Of a DNA stretch of 64,000 bases, positions 43,504 to 52,323 are shown in pieces. The translations under genes and the position numbers were made by a program. The first letter of the stretch is position 1. Every line of letters begins with the position of its first letter. The stretch is from contig NZ_CP150218.1 of NCBI RefSeq assembly GCF_037969875.1, positions 1,178,001 to 1,242,000 on the forward strand, given 5' to 3'. The notes beneath the pieces were generated by a model, which was not told where the DNA came from, did no database searches, and saw only the letters and a list, made by a program, of their open reading frames with translations. This DNA comes from Paenibacillus sp. FSL R7-0337 (GTDB lineage: Bacteria; Bacillota; Bacilli; Paenibacillales; Paenibacillaceae).

Positions 43504-44409
43504 ATGACTCGCAGGATTAGCAGATTCCTCTCATGCCTACTGGCTGTTGCGGTTCTAACATTGGACATCCATATCGCCGCAGCTTCTGCTGTCAGCAAAG
43601 TCTCCATGACATCCACGACGGTCATCCAATCCGGGATCAAGGTCCGGCCTTACACCAGCAACCCCGCATTATCCAAAGAAGAGCAAGCCGGAGCCTATCG
43701 TAATTATAAGAATCTGACACGTGTCGTTATGATAGAGAAGTATGTACTGTCCGGTCAAGGGACCAAGACAAAGATTGGCATTGGTGCAGGCTTCATGTTA
43801 CCTGGCGGATATATTGTCACTAATAATCACGTGGCCCCCGCCAGCTATAATGGGAAGAAATTAAGCTTCCAAATTACTTTTTATGCGCAAAAATCGGACG
43901 GGTATCTGCTTGGCTCACTAGTGGCAACAAACCTTAAGGAAGACCTCTCGCTGCTGAAGATTGACGCTAACAAAATCCCAAAAACCTATCAGGATAGCTA
44001 TTTCAAGGAGTTCAATCTTGTGCCAACGGCCAACGAAAAGGTGACGGTTATCGGGCACCCTACCAAGCCAATAGGAAATTCAAACACTGTGACTACCAAG
44101 AGGTACCCCTGGACACCGCTCTACGGAACATTCACCGCCGATGATGTGGCCGTTATCCGGAAATCAAAAAATGCATCAACACCCGATGTGTACACCCACT
44201 CCATGGAATTCAATGTGCAGACCTGGCCCGGAAATAGCGGCAGTGCTGTCATAGATTCGAGCGATAAAATAGTCGGCGTAATCTCCTCCACGATCCTTGG
44301 TGAACCCCGTTCCTTCGCCACCAGTTCGAAGCTTATATTACAGTTCATAGAGAACAACCATTTGTCTGAAGCCATTTTTGGACACGCCGTAGACGGAGGT
44401 CAGAGTTAG
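43504..44409 (+). CDS. Secreted trypsin-like serine protease
   Basis: 301 residues with a signal peptide (LSCLLAVAVLTLDIHIAAAS, residues ~8-28) and a chymotrypsin-fold domain. Catalytic triad candidates are His in GYIVTNNHVAPAS near residue 106, Asp in LKEDLSLLKID near 147 and Ser in TWPGNSGSAVIDS near 245. The pattern resembles glutamyl-endopeptidase/V8-type enzymes. ATG 44504-equivalent start is at 43504 after AGGGGGAG; GTG 43498 overlaps that ribosome site. Divergent from the two-component operon, which may regulate it. Confidence 0.85.
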   Translation: MTRRISRFLSCLLAVAVLTLDIHIAAASAVSKVSMTSTTVIQSGIKVRPYTSNPALSKEEQAGAYRNYKNLTRVVMIEKYVLSGQGTKTKIGIGAGFMLPGGYIVTNNHVAPASYNGKKLSFQITFYAQKSDGYLLGSLVATNLKEDLSLLKIDANKIPKTYQDSYFKEFNLVPTANEKVTVIGHPTKPIGNSNTVTTKRYPWTPLYGTFTADDVAVIRKSKNASTPDVYTHSMEFNVQTWPGNSGSAVIDSSDKIVGVISSTILGEPRSFATSSKLILQFIENNHLSEAIFGHAVDGGQS

Positions 44410-44426
44410 TTAAATGTATAGATCAA

Positions 44427-44454
44427 AAGCGGGACTCTTCATGAGCCCCGCCTT
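44427..44454 (+). terminator. Hairpin after protease gene
   Basis: An imperfect stem (AAGCGGGACTC with GAGCCCCGCCTT) lies 18 bases past the stop codon. Confidence 0.6.
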
Positions 44455-44504
44455 CTGTGGTTATAAGTATGTTGCTGCGGAAGACTGCAATGGATGCATT
44501 AGCA

Positions 44505-44945
44505 TTATTTCTTCTTTGGTGTCACGATGATCTTGCCGGCCGATTTGGAAGATGTTACAGCTTTGGTTACCGTTTTGTGTTTGGGATGTGCGGCTACTGT
44601 TTTTACTGCGGCTTTGTGTTTGGCGGCTACGGCTGTTTTTGCAGCAACTTTGTGCTTGGTAACTACGGCTGTCTTTACTGCTGCTTTGTGCTTGGCTGGA
44701 GTTGTAGCCTTGACCGGACTCTTAGTAGCTGCTGTACTCTTCACAGAGGTTACTGCTTTAGCAGGAGTAGAAACTTTCACTGGAGTTACCTTGGCTGGGG
44801 TGGAAGATTTCACCGCTGGTGCAGTCACCTTCACCTCTTTCACTGATTTCACAACAGGTGCCGTTGCTGCGAATGCGCTCGTGGAACCGCCCACTACACT
44901 CACTACTGCCAACACTGCGATTACTCTTCTTGTCCATTTGATCAT
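44505..44945 (-). CDS. Secreted Lys/Ala/Val-rich low-complexity protein
   Basis: 146 residues. The signal peptide (RVIAVLAVVSVVGGSTSAFA) is followed by a mature part made almost wholly of Lys, Ala, Val, Thr and Pro, with repeats of the type KHKAAVKTAV and TPAKV. The basic, histone-H1-like composition suggests binding to teichoic acid, DNA or other polyanions outside the cell; that is inference. The frame is clean on this strand, and the plus-strand frame across the same region is a mirror of the repeat. Confidence 0.7.
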   Translation of the reverse strand: MIKWTRRVIAVLAVVSVVGGSTSAFAATAPVVKSVKEVKVTAPAVKSSTPAKVTPVKVSTPAKAVTSVKSTAATKSPVKATTPAKHKAAVKTAVVTKHKVAAKTAVAAKHKAAVKTVAAHPKHKTVTKAVTSSKSAGKIIVTPKKK

Positions 44946-45039
44946 CTCAAATCACCTCTTCTTTGAAAGTATCTTCATCTTAGCAGGCGATTGCGGGAAT
45001 TCTGTGGAACAAGTATGAGTAAAGTATATGAAAATAGCG

Positions 45040-45336
45040 TTATAGAATGCGGACGGTGGCGACGTCCTTGCCTGCCCACAGATTGAAGCTGTACCCCGGT
45101 ACCCACAAATGCCACGGTGCGGCATCCACAATAAAAGCCACATCCGCATAAGTATCCCAGGTATCCTCTACTTGACTTGTAATCTTGACCAATACAGTCC
45201 AGGTCCCCCCTTGCGTGCCCCCACCTATGGTCTCTACATAGTCAACAACGATATCGCGTATCCATTCATTTCTTGAAAATTTGCTGGGGTCTCTATGCCA
45301 GGTTATTAGAGCTTTTGCGTGCCTTATGTCGTTCAT
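45040..45336 (-). CDS. Unknown small protein
   Basis: 98 residues, with a helical start (DIRHAKALITWHRDPSKFSR) and a beta-rich remainder with many Trp (GGTWTVLVKITSQVEDTWDT; APWHLWVPGYSFNLW). No family, signal peptide or membrane segment. ATG 45336 follows AAAGAGGC. It stands between the basic secreted protein and a divergent lipoprotein gene. Confidence 0.55.
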   Translation of the reverse strand: MNDIRHAKALITWHRDPSKFSRNEWIRDIVVDYVETIGGGTQGGTWTVLVKITSQVEDTWDTYADVAFIVDAAPWHLWVPGYSFNLWAGKDVATVRIL

Positions 45337-45401
45337 GGGTTTGCCTCTTTTCTAATTATTGTATAATAAATTAAAGGTATCTATTTCATGTGAGGTGGGA
45401 T

Positions 45402-46040
45402 ATGGGGAAATATTTATATATGGTAATCATTTGCGCTTTAATTCTTACGATCGCAGGTTGTGCCAACGATGAGCAGGTTACATCCGATACGCTGACGATC
45501 AGAGCTGCAACAACTGAATTAGGGATCAAACCTTCCACAAACCAGGTGGAGGAATTTCTTAATATAAACCAGAAGTTCATCTCCAGCTATGACACGGATA
45601 CTTGTTTTAACATTACCCCCGACTTTGTTGCGGAAAATTCGAAATTCTCTGTATTCAAATACTCTATTTCCTCAGGATCTTTTCTTTTATATGATGGCGA
45701 GGTTTACTCTCTGGGTATGTTCGGCGGGTTGACTAGTGTAGCGCTTGCCGATCTGGATAGGGATCACCAGTATGAATTATACTTTACCGTTGGATGGGGT
45801 TCCGGGATTCACCGCTCACAAATTGGCTACTTCAATCCTGCTAAGAAAAAGGTCACTGTGTTTGATTTCCAGTACTTTGATCATGATATGATTCTGACCT
45901 CCGGCGAAGCAGGAACTTCTCTGATCGTGAATGAAGCAGCTATTGAATATGTATCGTTAGTGGATTTCAAAATCAAGTCCGAAAATAAGCTAATAGCCGC
46001 TATTGTTTCGGAGAAGGGCAAAGTCAAATTAAGTTATTAA
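45402..46040 (+). CDS. Lipoprotein with calcium-binding-like repeat
   Basis: 212 residues. The signal peptide ends in a lipobox (ILTIAGC, Cys near residue 20). The mature domain contains ALADLDRDHQYELYFTVGWG, resembling the DxDxDGxxE loops of VCBS/FG-GAP-type repeats. Function unknown. ATG 45402 follows GAGGTGGG; the longer frame to 45390 is not used. Convergent with the TetR gene, four bases apart. Confidence 0.7.
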   Translation: MGKYLYMVIICALILTIAGCANDEQVTSDTLTIRAATTELGIKPSTNQVEEFLNINQKFISSYDTDTCFNITPDFVAENSKFSVFKYSISSGSFLLYDGEVYSLGMFGGLTSVALADLDRDHQYELYFTVGWGSGIHRSQIGYFNPAKKKVTVFDFQYFDHDMILTSGEAGTSLIVNEAAIEYVSLVDFKIKSENKLIAAIVSEKGKVKLSY

Positions 46041-46044
46041 TCAC

Positions 46045-46629
46045 TTAACTCAGGCTGTGATACAGCCCCAGACCGTTCATTACATAGGGACGAGCAATGT
46101 CTGTAAGCACACCGGTCCCGCTCTTCTCCCCGGCATTTAACCAATAATGTGCAGCGCCATAGATGGCTGAACCTGTCATGGCCGCCATCATTTTGATATG
46201 ATGAACGTCCGCCCTATAACGGTCATCCCCTCGCAGAAAAATGTTTTCTATGGTTTGCTGCAGCAGTTTTTTTATTTTGTCATCGACCAGCTTAGCCATC
46301 GGATTGGAATCTATTCTGCAGATCCGATAAAAATCCACGATGTATTGGTACGTCATTATGATCAACTGTTCACATATATCATCCGTGAACTCCTGTGCAT
46401 TCACCACTTGCTCAGGAATTCTCTCATGAAAAGCCTGTTCTGTGACTTCGTCCAGCAAAGCATATTTATCTTCAAAATGGGCATAAAAAGTGGCGCGGTT
46501 AATGGTTGCTTCCTGAGCGATATCTTTGATGGTGATTGCATCAAATCCTTTTCTCTGCAGCAAATCTCTGAACGCTGTTCTAATTAACTCTCGTGTACGC
46601 AATACCCTCGGATCTTCCTGATTTACCAT
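46045..46629 (-). CDS. TetR/AcrR-family transcriptional regulator
   Basis: 194 residues. The N-terminal DNA-binding domain (residues ~10-58) reads RTRELIRTAFRDLLQRKGFD and IAQEATINRATFYAHFEDKY. The rest is the helical ligand-binding domain, with a TetR_C-like FYRICRIDSNPMAKLVDDK segment. ATG 46629 lies after AAGGAGATA. It is divergent from the oxidoreductase gene and palindromes with GTTGC half-sites lie between them, so it probably represses that gene. Confidence 0.9.
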   Translation of the reverse strand: MVNQEDPRVLRTRELIRTAFRDLLQRKGFDAITIKDIAQEATINRATFYAHFEDKYALLDEVTEQAFHERIPEQVVNAQEFTDDICEQLIIMTYQYIVDFYRICRIDSNPMAKLVDDKIKKLLQQTIENIFLRGDDRYRADVHHIKMMAAMTGSAIYGAAHYWLNAGEKSGTGVLTDIARPYVMNGLGLYHSLS

Positions 46630-46667
46630 CCCTATATCTCCTTGTTAAACATCAATTATCTTAATGT

Positions 46668-46757
46668 GTTGCCTATGCAACTTTCCTCTAACTCTGCCGG
46701 TTGAACTCTCAAGCAGGCAATATTATTATCATATCAAACAGGTGTTGCTTAAACAAT
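46668..46757. promoter_or_regulatory. Candidate TetR operators
   Basis: GTTGCCTATGCAAC (46668-46681, perfect arms) and GTTGCTTAAACAAT (46744-46757, imperfect) share spacing and half-sites in the divergent region between the TetR and oxidoreductase genes. Confidence 0.5.
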
Positions 46758-46800
46758 GTGTGAATCATTCTTATGTTTAATTTAAGAGGAGGATTTAATC

Positions 46801-47787
46801 GTGAAAGCTATTGCTTTGACAAGCTTTGGAATTCCCGAAGCGCTAGAAGAACTGGAAGTACCCGTTCCCGCACTCACCGACACACAGGTTCTCGTCGAAA
46901 TGCGCGCCTCATCCATCAATCCCGCAGATGTTCTATTTCGCAGCGGCGCAATTCTTGAGAGTCCGATGGCCGATAAATTCCAGGATCAATTTCAATTACC
47001 GCTTGTTCTTGGTAATGAAGTAGCCGGCATTGTTAAAGAGGTTGGCGGGAAAGTCCGGCATTTCAAGCCGGGGGATCATGTCATGGGAATGATTCCGAGA
47101 GGTTCCTACATGGACTATGTTGCCGTGGAGGAAGATCTCCTGGCCGTTATTCCTGAGAGCCTTTCCTTCGAAGAGGCCGGCGCTGCGCCTGCCGTTGCCT
47201 TGCCAGCCTGGCAAGCGCTGTTTGAGCATGGCCATCTTCAACCGGGACAACGCATCCTTATTCAAGCTGGCGCTGGAGGAGTAGGACATGCTGCAGTCCA
47301 GTTAGCGAAGCAACATGGAGCATATGTAATCGCAACTGCGAGGGACTATAATCACGATTTCGTCAAAGGACTCGGTGCTGACGAGGTGATCGATTACTCG
47401 AAAACCGACTTCACCACCCAAATCACAGAGCCTGTTGATTTTGTATTGGATTCTGCTATGGACCCCGCCACTTTCGGTACCGGGTTACCGGGAGACATCG
47501 GAAGGAAGAACTACTCGGTCATCAAGGATGGCGGAACCTATATTTCACTGGTGGCATTCGCGCTCAATCAACAACCGAAGGTCCGCGGTATTCACGCCTA
47601 CTTCTTCCAGGCAAGAGCTAACCGTACCGATTTTGAATCCATTGTCCGCCAAATGCAAGAGAATAAATTGAATATCCATATAAATGAGGCCTATCCCTTC
47701 ACTGCCCAAGGCCTTCTTCAAGCGTATCGCAAAAGTGAAGAGTCAACCAAACGGGGGAAAATCATCATATCGAAGAATCTGGGATAA
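46801..47787 (+). CDS. Zinc-independent MDR oxidoreductase (quinone oxidoreductase type)
   Basis: 328 residues. The GroES-like domain holds VEMRASSINPADVLFRSG near residue 38 and LPLVLGNEVAGIVKEVGGKV near 66. The Rossmann domain shows ILIQAGAGGVGHAAVQLAKQ near 155. Catalytic zinc ligands of true alcohol dehydrogenases are not seen, so an NADPH-dependent quinone or enone reductase is likely. GTG 46801 follows GAGGAGG. Paired with a divergent TetR regulator; a stress response to electrophiles is a reasonable guess. Confidence 0.88.
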   Translation: MKAIALTSFGIPEALEELEVPVPALTDTQVLVEMRASSINPADVLFRSGAILESPMADKFQDQFQLPLVLGNEVAGIVKEVGGKVRHFKPGDHVMGMIPRGSYMDYVAVEEDLLAVIPESLSFEEAGAAPAVALPAWQALFEHGHLQPGQRILIQAGAGGVGHAAVQLAKQHGAYVIATARDYNHDFVKGLGADEVIDYSKTDFTTQITEPVDFVLDSAMDPATFGTGLPGDIGRKNYSVIKDGGTYISLVAFALNQQPKVRGIHAYFFQARANRTDFESIVRQMQENKLNIHINEAYPFTAQGLLQAYRKSEESTKRGKIIISKNLG

Positions 47788-47828
47788 ATGCCATGCCTGG
47801 CGGGATGGGAATTTATAATCTGCATGAA

Positions 47829-47860
47829 GAAAGCTCTATCCCCTAAGGGTTAGAGCTTTC
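47829..47860. terminator. Bidirectional hairpin terminator
   Basis: Perfect ten-base arms GAAAGCTCTA/TAGAGCTTTC with an inner CCCT/AGGG pairing. It lies between the convergent oxidoreductase and DUF6756-like genes and overlaps the latter's end. Confidence 0.75.
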
Positions 47861-48319
47861 ATATCTCATCCACCGGTCAATGACCGGCTGGCCGCTCAGG
47901 TGGAGCATGTCATGGTGATCTTCGCAGAGGAGCCATTGAAGCTTTTTGGAGATCAGGTAATACTCATTCAGGTGGCATAACTCAGGGATCACCTGGAGAA
48001 TCGCCACCGTCTTCCCCTCATAAAGCCACAGCTTATCATACCGATCCTCGGCAATGAACCAGATGGATTCATCTTGGATGATGTCTCTTAGCTTGGCATA
48101 GTCTTTGTCTACGAAGCTGGCGCTATACTGGGGTTCCTGCAGCCGGTTCCAGCCCCAGTGTAAGCCCTGCGTATGATGGGTCTTTACCAGAAACCGTTCC
48201 TCAATTTCACTCAAAATGCGCCTCCACTGGTCTTTGCGAACTTCATGTAGCCCGCTCCGGTCCAGCTTCAGCGACTTGATTAATTCTTCGATCTCTGCGC
48301 GGACAGATAGGGAATCCAT
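47843..48319 (-). CDS. Unknown protein, DUF6756-like
   Basis: 158 residues: helical first part (IEELIKSLKLDRSGLHEVRK), then a beta-rich region (SIWFIAEDRYDKLWLYEGKT) and the end LNEYYLISKKLQWLLCEDHH. The pattern recalls DUF6756, but that is from memory. ATG 48319 lies one base after the previous gene's stop, so it is the last gene of a coupled three-gene operon behind a CPBP protease gene. Confidence 0.6.
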   Translation of the reverse strand: MDSLSVRAEIEELIKSLKLDRSGLHEVRKDQWRRILSEIEERFLVKTHHTQGLHWGWNRLQEPQYSASFVDKDYAKLRDIIQDESIWFIAEDRYDKLWLYEGKTVAILQVIPELCHLNEYYLISKKLQWLLCEDHHDMLHLSGQPVIDRWMRYESSNP

Positions 48320-48320
48320 T

Positions 48321-48731
48321 CTACTCCCCCACCTTGTTCTCTACGAATTTCAACCGCTGTGAATAGTAGTCCTCTGCAACCTTATTCTCCATTAACCCCA
48401 ATGTCGTAATATCCACAATTAGAGGTATGGAAAAGCGTAAGAGCGGCATTGTTCGACCTGAGGGTGTATCCCCATCTTCAATTACAAATCCCACTCCCTC
48501 CAGATTAAGATCAGATGATTGGGGTGCCTCATAATTACTCAAGACCCGCTCCCCCCGAAGTTGTAACTGGTTCCCTTCCGCCGTCCAATGGAAGGTCTCA
48601 ATCAATATCGAGTCCCAATTCATGATCTCAATCCAACCAAACCCATTGTCCTGAAAAATAATCCGTTCATCCCCTTGCGCCCCAGGCCCGTACATACAGT
48701 CCACCGACCAAATTCCTGTCAGTTTATTCAC
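48321..48731 (-). CDS. Unknown small protein in CPBP operon
   Basis: 136 residues, beta-rich (LTGIWSVDCMYGPGAQGDER; GFGWIEIMNWDSILIETFHW), lipocalin-like in feel but not assignable. GTG 48731 follows GAGGGGAGAAA and overlaps the end of the CPBP gene by eight bases, indicating coupling. No signal peptide. Confidence 0.65.
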   Translation of the reverse strand: MNKLTGIWSVDCMYGPGAQGDERIIFQDNGFGWIEIMNWDSILIETFHWTAEGNQLQLRGERVLSNYEAPQSSDLNLEGVGFVIEDGDTPSGRTMPLLRFSIPLIVDITTLGLMENKVAEDYYSQRLKFVENKVGE

Positions 48732-49347
48732 TATTTTTCTCCCCTCTCATCTGAATCATATTATATTTGAACAGCAGCGTAATCCCGAGATTCATCAGAA
48801 AATGAACAAGGATCGGAACCAGCAAATTATCCGTCTGCACATAGACCCACCCGAAGACCAGACTCGGGATGGTGATGTTCAACAGCATTAGCGGCTTAGT
48901 ATAGTACTGGACATGCATTCCCACAAACAGAACCGTGGTGAGTACGATAGCGACCCGGAGGTTGGGAAGGTAGAGGGTGAGTACATTTTGTATAATTCCC
49001 CGGAAGAGCAGCTCCTCAAATAACGCACCGGCAAAAGTGAAGGCAAGGATTGCCGTGAGCGAGTAATTCTGATAGCTCTTGTTCGTTTCGTCAATATAGC
49101 TGGCAGGCGTAATTAGAGTCAGGATGATTCCGAACAGCAGCAAGCTGATTGGGGGAAGGACAACATACATTGCCAGTTGCCGCGGATTTTCAAAGGATAA
49201 CAGGTCCTTCAGGTTCAGGACTTCGTAGATAACAAGGGCAAAGATAACGGCTGCGCTGATCAGAGCGAAGGCGAGGAAAACCAGTACAGCGTCTTTCGGA
49301 TTGAATTCTTTTTTGCCTGGTGGCGGGGTCCCAGTAGCACGATTCAT
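48724..49347 (-). CDS. CPBP-family intramembrane metalloprotease
   Basis: 207 residues with about six membrane segments. The CPBP/Abi motifs are intact: FAGALFEELLFRGIIQNVL (EExxxR) near residue 112, VLFVGMHVQYY near 142 and VPILVHFLMNLGI near 180, giving the Glu/His metal site within the membrane. Such enzymes process prenyl proteins, bacteriocins or signalling peptides; the substrate is unknown. First gene of a coupled operon with two unknown proteins. Confidence 0.85.
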   Translation of the reverse strand: MNRATGTPPPGKKEFNPKDAVLVFLAFALISAAVIFALVIYEVLNLKDLLSFENPRQLAMYVVLPPISLLLFGIILTLITPASYIDETNKSYQNYSLTAILAFTFAGALFEELLFRGIIQNVLTLYLPNLRVAIVLTTVLFVGMHVQYYTKPLMLLNITIPSLVFGWVYVQTDNLLVPILVHFLMNLGITLLFKYNMIQMRGEKNSE

Positions 49348-49570
49348 AGCATAGCTTCTCTCCTTGTCTTCCAGGTTCTATTTCTCCACGGACAACAGAT
49401 TCATATAGTTCATCACTTCAGCAATCAGCAATTCCCCTGCTACGATAACATATCCTGTACTTTCCCAACAACCTGTATAGCCCGCAATGGCACAACCCGA
49501 AAGATTGCATGAATGATATATGATTGAGCTATCTGGGAGGTTCTTGCACAAAATCACGGATAATTAGCGC

Positions 49571-49635
49571 TTGCTTTTTTATATCTCATCCCTTATATTA
49601 TTTGATGTATCAATCATTGACCCATCAATCATTGA
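49571..49635 (+). promoter_or_regulatory. Promoter with twin palindromic operators of the MarR operon
   Basis: TTGCTT and TATATT with a 17-base spacer form a plausible promoter. TCAATCATTGA, a perfect 5-1-5 inverted repeat, occurs at 49610-49620 and again at 49625-49635, both within direct repeats ATCAATCATTGA 15 bases apart. They lie just downstream of the -10, where MarR dimers would block transcription. Confidence 0.7.
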
Positions 49636-49668
49636 GGAGTCAACTAAATTTCAAAAGGAGGGAACCGA

Positions 49669-50093
49669 TGAATGAGGGCTTAACTGAAAAGTGTATTTTG
49701 CAAAGGATGCAGTCTTTGAATACCCGGATCAGCAGCGCTTTTTCCGGCTGTACCGGCCTTAGTGCCTCCCGCTTCCGTTTGCTGCAAGAACTTCTTGCTA
49801 CCGAGGAAGTAAGCCAGAGCGCCCTGCAGAAATCCCTTGGCATTGACGGTGCCGCGGTGACCCGCCATTTAAAGCAGCTAGAGTTACTCCAATTTGTCAA
49901 CCGGCGTACCTGCCCGGACGATAACCGCATTACTCTCGTAAGTCTCAATGAGAATGGCCGGCAGCATGTTAATCATTTTTTGCAGGCTAATTCAGAAGTA
50001 GTGGAAGGACTGTTTGCCGGCTTCGATCCCGAAGAACGCCAGGCTTTGGCAGACATGCTGGAGCGGATGCACCATAATGCCCAGAACCTCTAA
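49669..50093 (+). CDS. MarR-family transcriptional regulator
   Basis: 141 residues with the MarR winged helix: LSASRFRLLQELLATEEVSQ, LQKSLGIDGAAVTRHLKQLE, then the wing RRTCPDDNRITLVSLNENGR. ATG 49669 follows AAAGGAGGGAACCG; the much longer open frame upstream is not coding. It is the first gene of an operon with a nitroreductase 22 bases downstream, and TCAAT/ATTGA operators lie just upstream, indicating autorepression that likely lifts in response to quinones or nitro compounds. Confidence 0.9.
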
Positions 50094-50115
50094 TCCCTCG
50101 AAGGAGCTGTCTAAT

Positions 50116-50754
50116 ATGAGCAGTATACAAAAAGTTCAAGATCTCATGGAAGTGGTTAAAAGCCGCCGGTCGGTCAAGCTTTATGATTCCTCCGTTACCA
50201 TCAGCCGGGAGGAAATGTCGCAAATGCTGGAAGAAGCTTCGCTGGCCCCCTCCTCCGTCAACTTGCAGCCTTGGCGTTTTGTCGTGATCGAAAGTCCTGA
50301 AGCCAAAGCCAAGCTACTTCCGTTGGCCAGCTCCAACAGCAAACAGGTGGAGACATCTTCCGCGGTAGTGGCTGTATTCGGTGACCTGAATTTCCCCGAA
50401 TATATGGACGAAATCTTCAGCGACACGGTTGCATCTGGCTACATGCCACAAGAGGTGAAGGAGCAGTTCATGGCTGCCTACTTGCCCCTCCTGCAAAGCT
50501 TGTCGTTGGAACAAAAACGCGATACCGTATTAATTGACGCCGGTCTGGTGTCCATGCAGTTCATGCTGGTTGCGCGTGCGCACGGCTACGACACCAATCC
50601 CATAGGCGGATACGATAAAAACCAGATTGCCGGTGCCTTCGGACTGGATGCACAGCGTTATGTGCCGGTTATGTTAATCTCCATTGGCAAAGCCGCGGCC
50701 GCCGGCCACCCTTCCACCCGCCTGGCGGTTGACCGCACGACAGTATGGCACTAA
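50116..50754 (+). CDS. Nitroreductase family flavoprotein
   Basis: 212 residues. FMN-binding motifs are seen: VVKSRRSVKLYDSSVTISRE at the start, EEASLAPSSVNLQPWRFVVI near residue 38, and IDAGLVSMQFMLVARAHGYD near 143 with NPIGGYDKNQIAGAFGL after it. Members reduce nitro groups, quinones or enones with NAD(P)H. ATG 50116 follows GAAGGAG; upstream frame overlap with the MarR gene is not coding. Co-transcribed with MarR and ends at a 21-base perfect hairpin. Confidence 0.92.
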   Translation: MSSIQKVQDLMEVVKSRRSVKLYDSSVTISREEMSQMLEEASLAPSSVNLQPWRFVVIESPEAKAKLLPLASSNSKQVETSSAVVAVFGDLNFPEYMDEIFSDTVASGYMPQEVKEQFMAAYLPLLQSLSLEQKRDTVLIDAGLVSMQFMLVARAHGYDTNPIGGYDKNQIAGAFGLDAQRYVPVMLISIGKAAAAGHPSTRLAVDRTTVWH

Positions 50755-50798
50755 GCTGTACACAGCATCGGCATAGCCGGAAGCTTGTGTACAGCGCG

Positions 50799-50841
50799 CA
50801 AGCAAAAAGCTCTTGGGATGATCCCAAGAGCTTTTTGCTTG
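50799..50841. terminator. Perfect 21-base-arm hairpin terminator
   Basis: CAAGCAAAAAGCTCTTGGGAT and its exact complement meet around one base. It lies between the convergent nitroreductase and endoglucanase genes and has T-runs on both strands. Confidence 0.9.
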
Positions 50842-50860
50842 TATACCGGCGGAGTCCTCT

Positions 50861-52087
50861 TTATTGCATCCCCTGCATAATAGCATTGATAATGCCTTGC
50901 TGGGTGACGGTGTTGTTATAACGGTTGAACAGGGCGAAGCCATGCTGGCCGTTATAACCATTGTCCCAATAGACGGGCACAGCCTTGTATTTCTTGGCGG
51001 TTGCGGTCACGGCTTTGGCATAGGCGGCACGGTAGTTATTATTGCTTGAATCGTAGGATGATTTGTCAATCGAACCGAATTCACCGATCACTACAGGGTA
51101 ACCTTGAGTCGTGAATTTATTGTACATGGATTGGAGCTGCGAGTTCAGGTAATCCTCCTGTCCCCAGGTGGATTTTTTGGCAGGGTTCGTCGCTGACGCT
51201 CCCCACTGCGTGATATTCCCCGATTCCTCACCGGCAAAATCCCAAGGGGAATAGTAGTGGGCGGAGATCATGATTCTTTTTTCCGAGCCGGGTATGGTGG
51301 ATGATCTGTAATTGTCAGTTGGGAGCACGAACCCGTAATTGCCCGCCGTGTAGTCGATATTTGTGTTCCACCCCGGAATCAACAGCCATCTGGCGTTATT
51401 GTTGCCGCCTGTCTGTCTGACCGTATCCACAAAGATCTGATTGTAAGCATTCAGGTTGGCGTAGTACGCCGGATTCGGATTGTTGTAGCTGCCGTCGAAC
51501 ACCTCGTTCATCGACTCCAAAATCAGCCGCTCGCCATAATTAGCGAACTTATTCGCGATCTGTTGCCACACCTTCTGATACTGCTGCTTAATGGCTGTCT
51601 GGTTGCCGCTATTCACCAGAAGCCAGCTGCCCTGAACAGAATTGAAGCCGTCCCCGTGAATATTAATGACGACATACAGGCCTTCATTATAGGCGTAATC
51701 CACGACTGCTTTCACACGGTCCAGCCAAGCTGAGTTGATCGTATAGCCGGGGGCGCTCCCGATATAATTCAGGTAGGAGACCGGGATGCGGATGGTTTTG
51801 AAGCCTGCTGCTTTGACCTTTTGGATCAGCTGCGGCGTAATGGCCGGGTTATTCCAGGCGGTCTCGCTGGGAATCCCGTTCACCGAAGCTTCGAGCGAGT
51901 TGCCCAGGTTCCATCCGGCCCCCATCTCGCTGACAATCTGTGAAGCCTGCAGCGATCTGAAGTCTGATGTCAGCGCAGCTGACGTTTCTTCCGCAGAGGC
52001 GCGGGAACCCGTGCTGCCGAGCAAGGTGGAAGCCAGTAATACTAGAGCTACGCTGTATACTCCGTACTTTTTGATTTTGGCTAACAT
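50861..52087 (-). CDS. Secreted GH5 endoglucanase
   Basis: 408 residues: signal peptide (~1-32) and one GH5 catalytic domain, no binding module. Catalytic acid/base is Glu195 in LILESMNEVFDG and the nucleophile is Glu336 in VVIGEFGSID. Other GH5 landmarks are GAGWNLGNSLEA near 58, KTIRIPVSYLNYIG near 97 and NIHGDGFN near 142. It cuts beta-1,4-glucan outside the cell; the exact preference is not readable. Start ATG 52087 follows GGAGGTTCTAAT. A cre-like site lies 36 bases upstream, suggesting glucose repression. Confidence 0.92.
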   Translation of the reverse strand: MLAKIKKYGVYSVALVLLASTLLGSTGSRASAEETSAALTSDFRSLQASQIVSEMGAGWNLGNSLEASVNGIPSETAWNNPAITPQLIQKVKAAGFKTIRIPVSYLNYIGSAPGYTINSAWLDRVKAVVDYAYNEGLYVVINIHGDGFNSVQGSWLLVNSGNQTAIKQQYQKVWQQIANKFANYGERLILESMNEVFDGSYNNPNPAYYANLNAYNQIFVDTVRQTGGNNNARWLLIPGWNTNIDYTAGNYGFVLPTDNYRSSTIPGSEKRIMISAHYYSPWDFAGEESGNITQWGASATNPAKKSTWGQEDYLNSQLQSMYNKFTTQGYPVVIGEFGSIDKSSYDSSNNNYRAAYAKAVTATAKKYKAVPVYWDNGYNGQHGFALFNRYNNTVTQQGIINAIMQGMQ

Positions 52088-52122
52088 ATTAGAACCTCCG
52101 TTCTTATAGTAATTGCGTCACA

Positions 52123-52136
52123 CGAAAACGGTTACA
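52123..52136. promoter_or_regulatory. cre-like site upstream of endoglucanase
   Basis: On the minus strand TGTAACCGTTTTCG matches the CcpA consensus TGWAANCGNTNWCA at all but the last fixed base. It lies 36 bases before the endoglucanase start codon. Confidence 0.6.
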
Positions 52137-52323
52137 AGTTTATTTATGGACGACGAAATTGCTTGGATTGCATTCTTATTATCAGGCAAGACACAAGCAT
52201 CGCTATAGACATTCCGAACATCAAAATATATCCATTATAAAACAGAGTATTGGTATATTGGTTAATCCAGCCGAAACGAAACCCGGAGAATGGGTCAACA
52301 TCTACGTTTGCGCGCAGTTAAAG

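Noticed and set aside
44527..45018. Plus-strand frame across the Lys/Ala-rich gene
   Set aside because: It is the complement of the repeat and lacks a ribosome site, while the minus-strand frame has a clear signal peptide.
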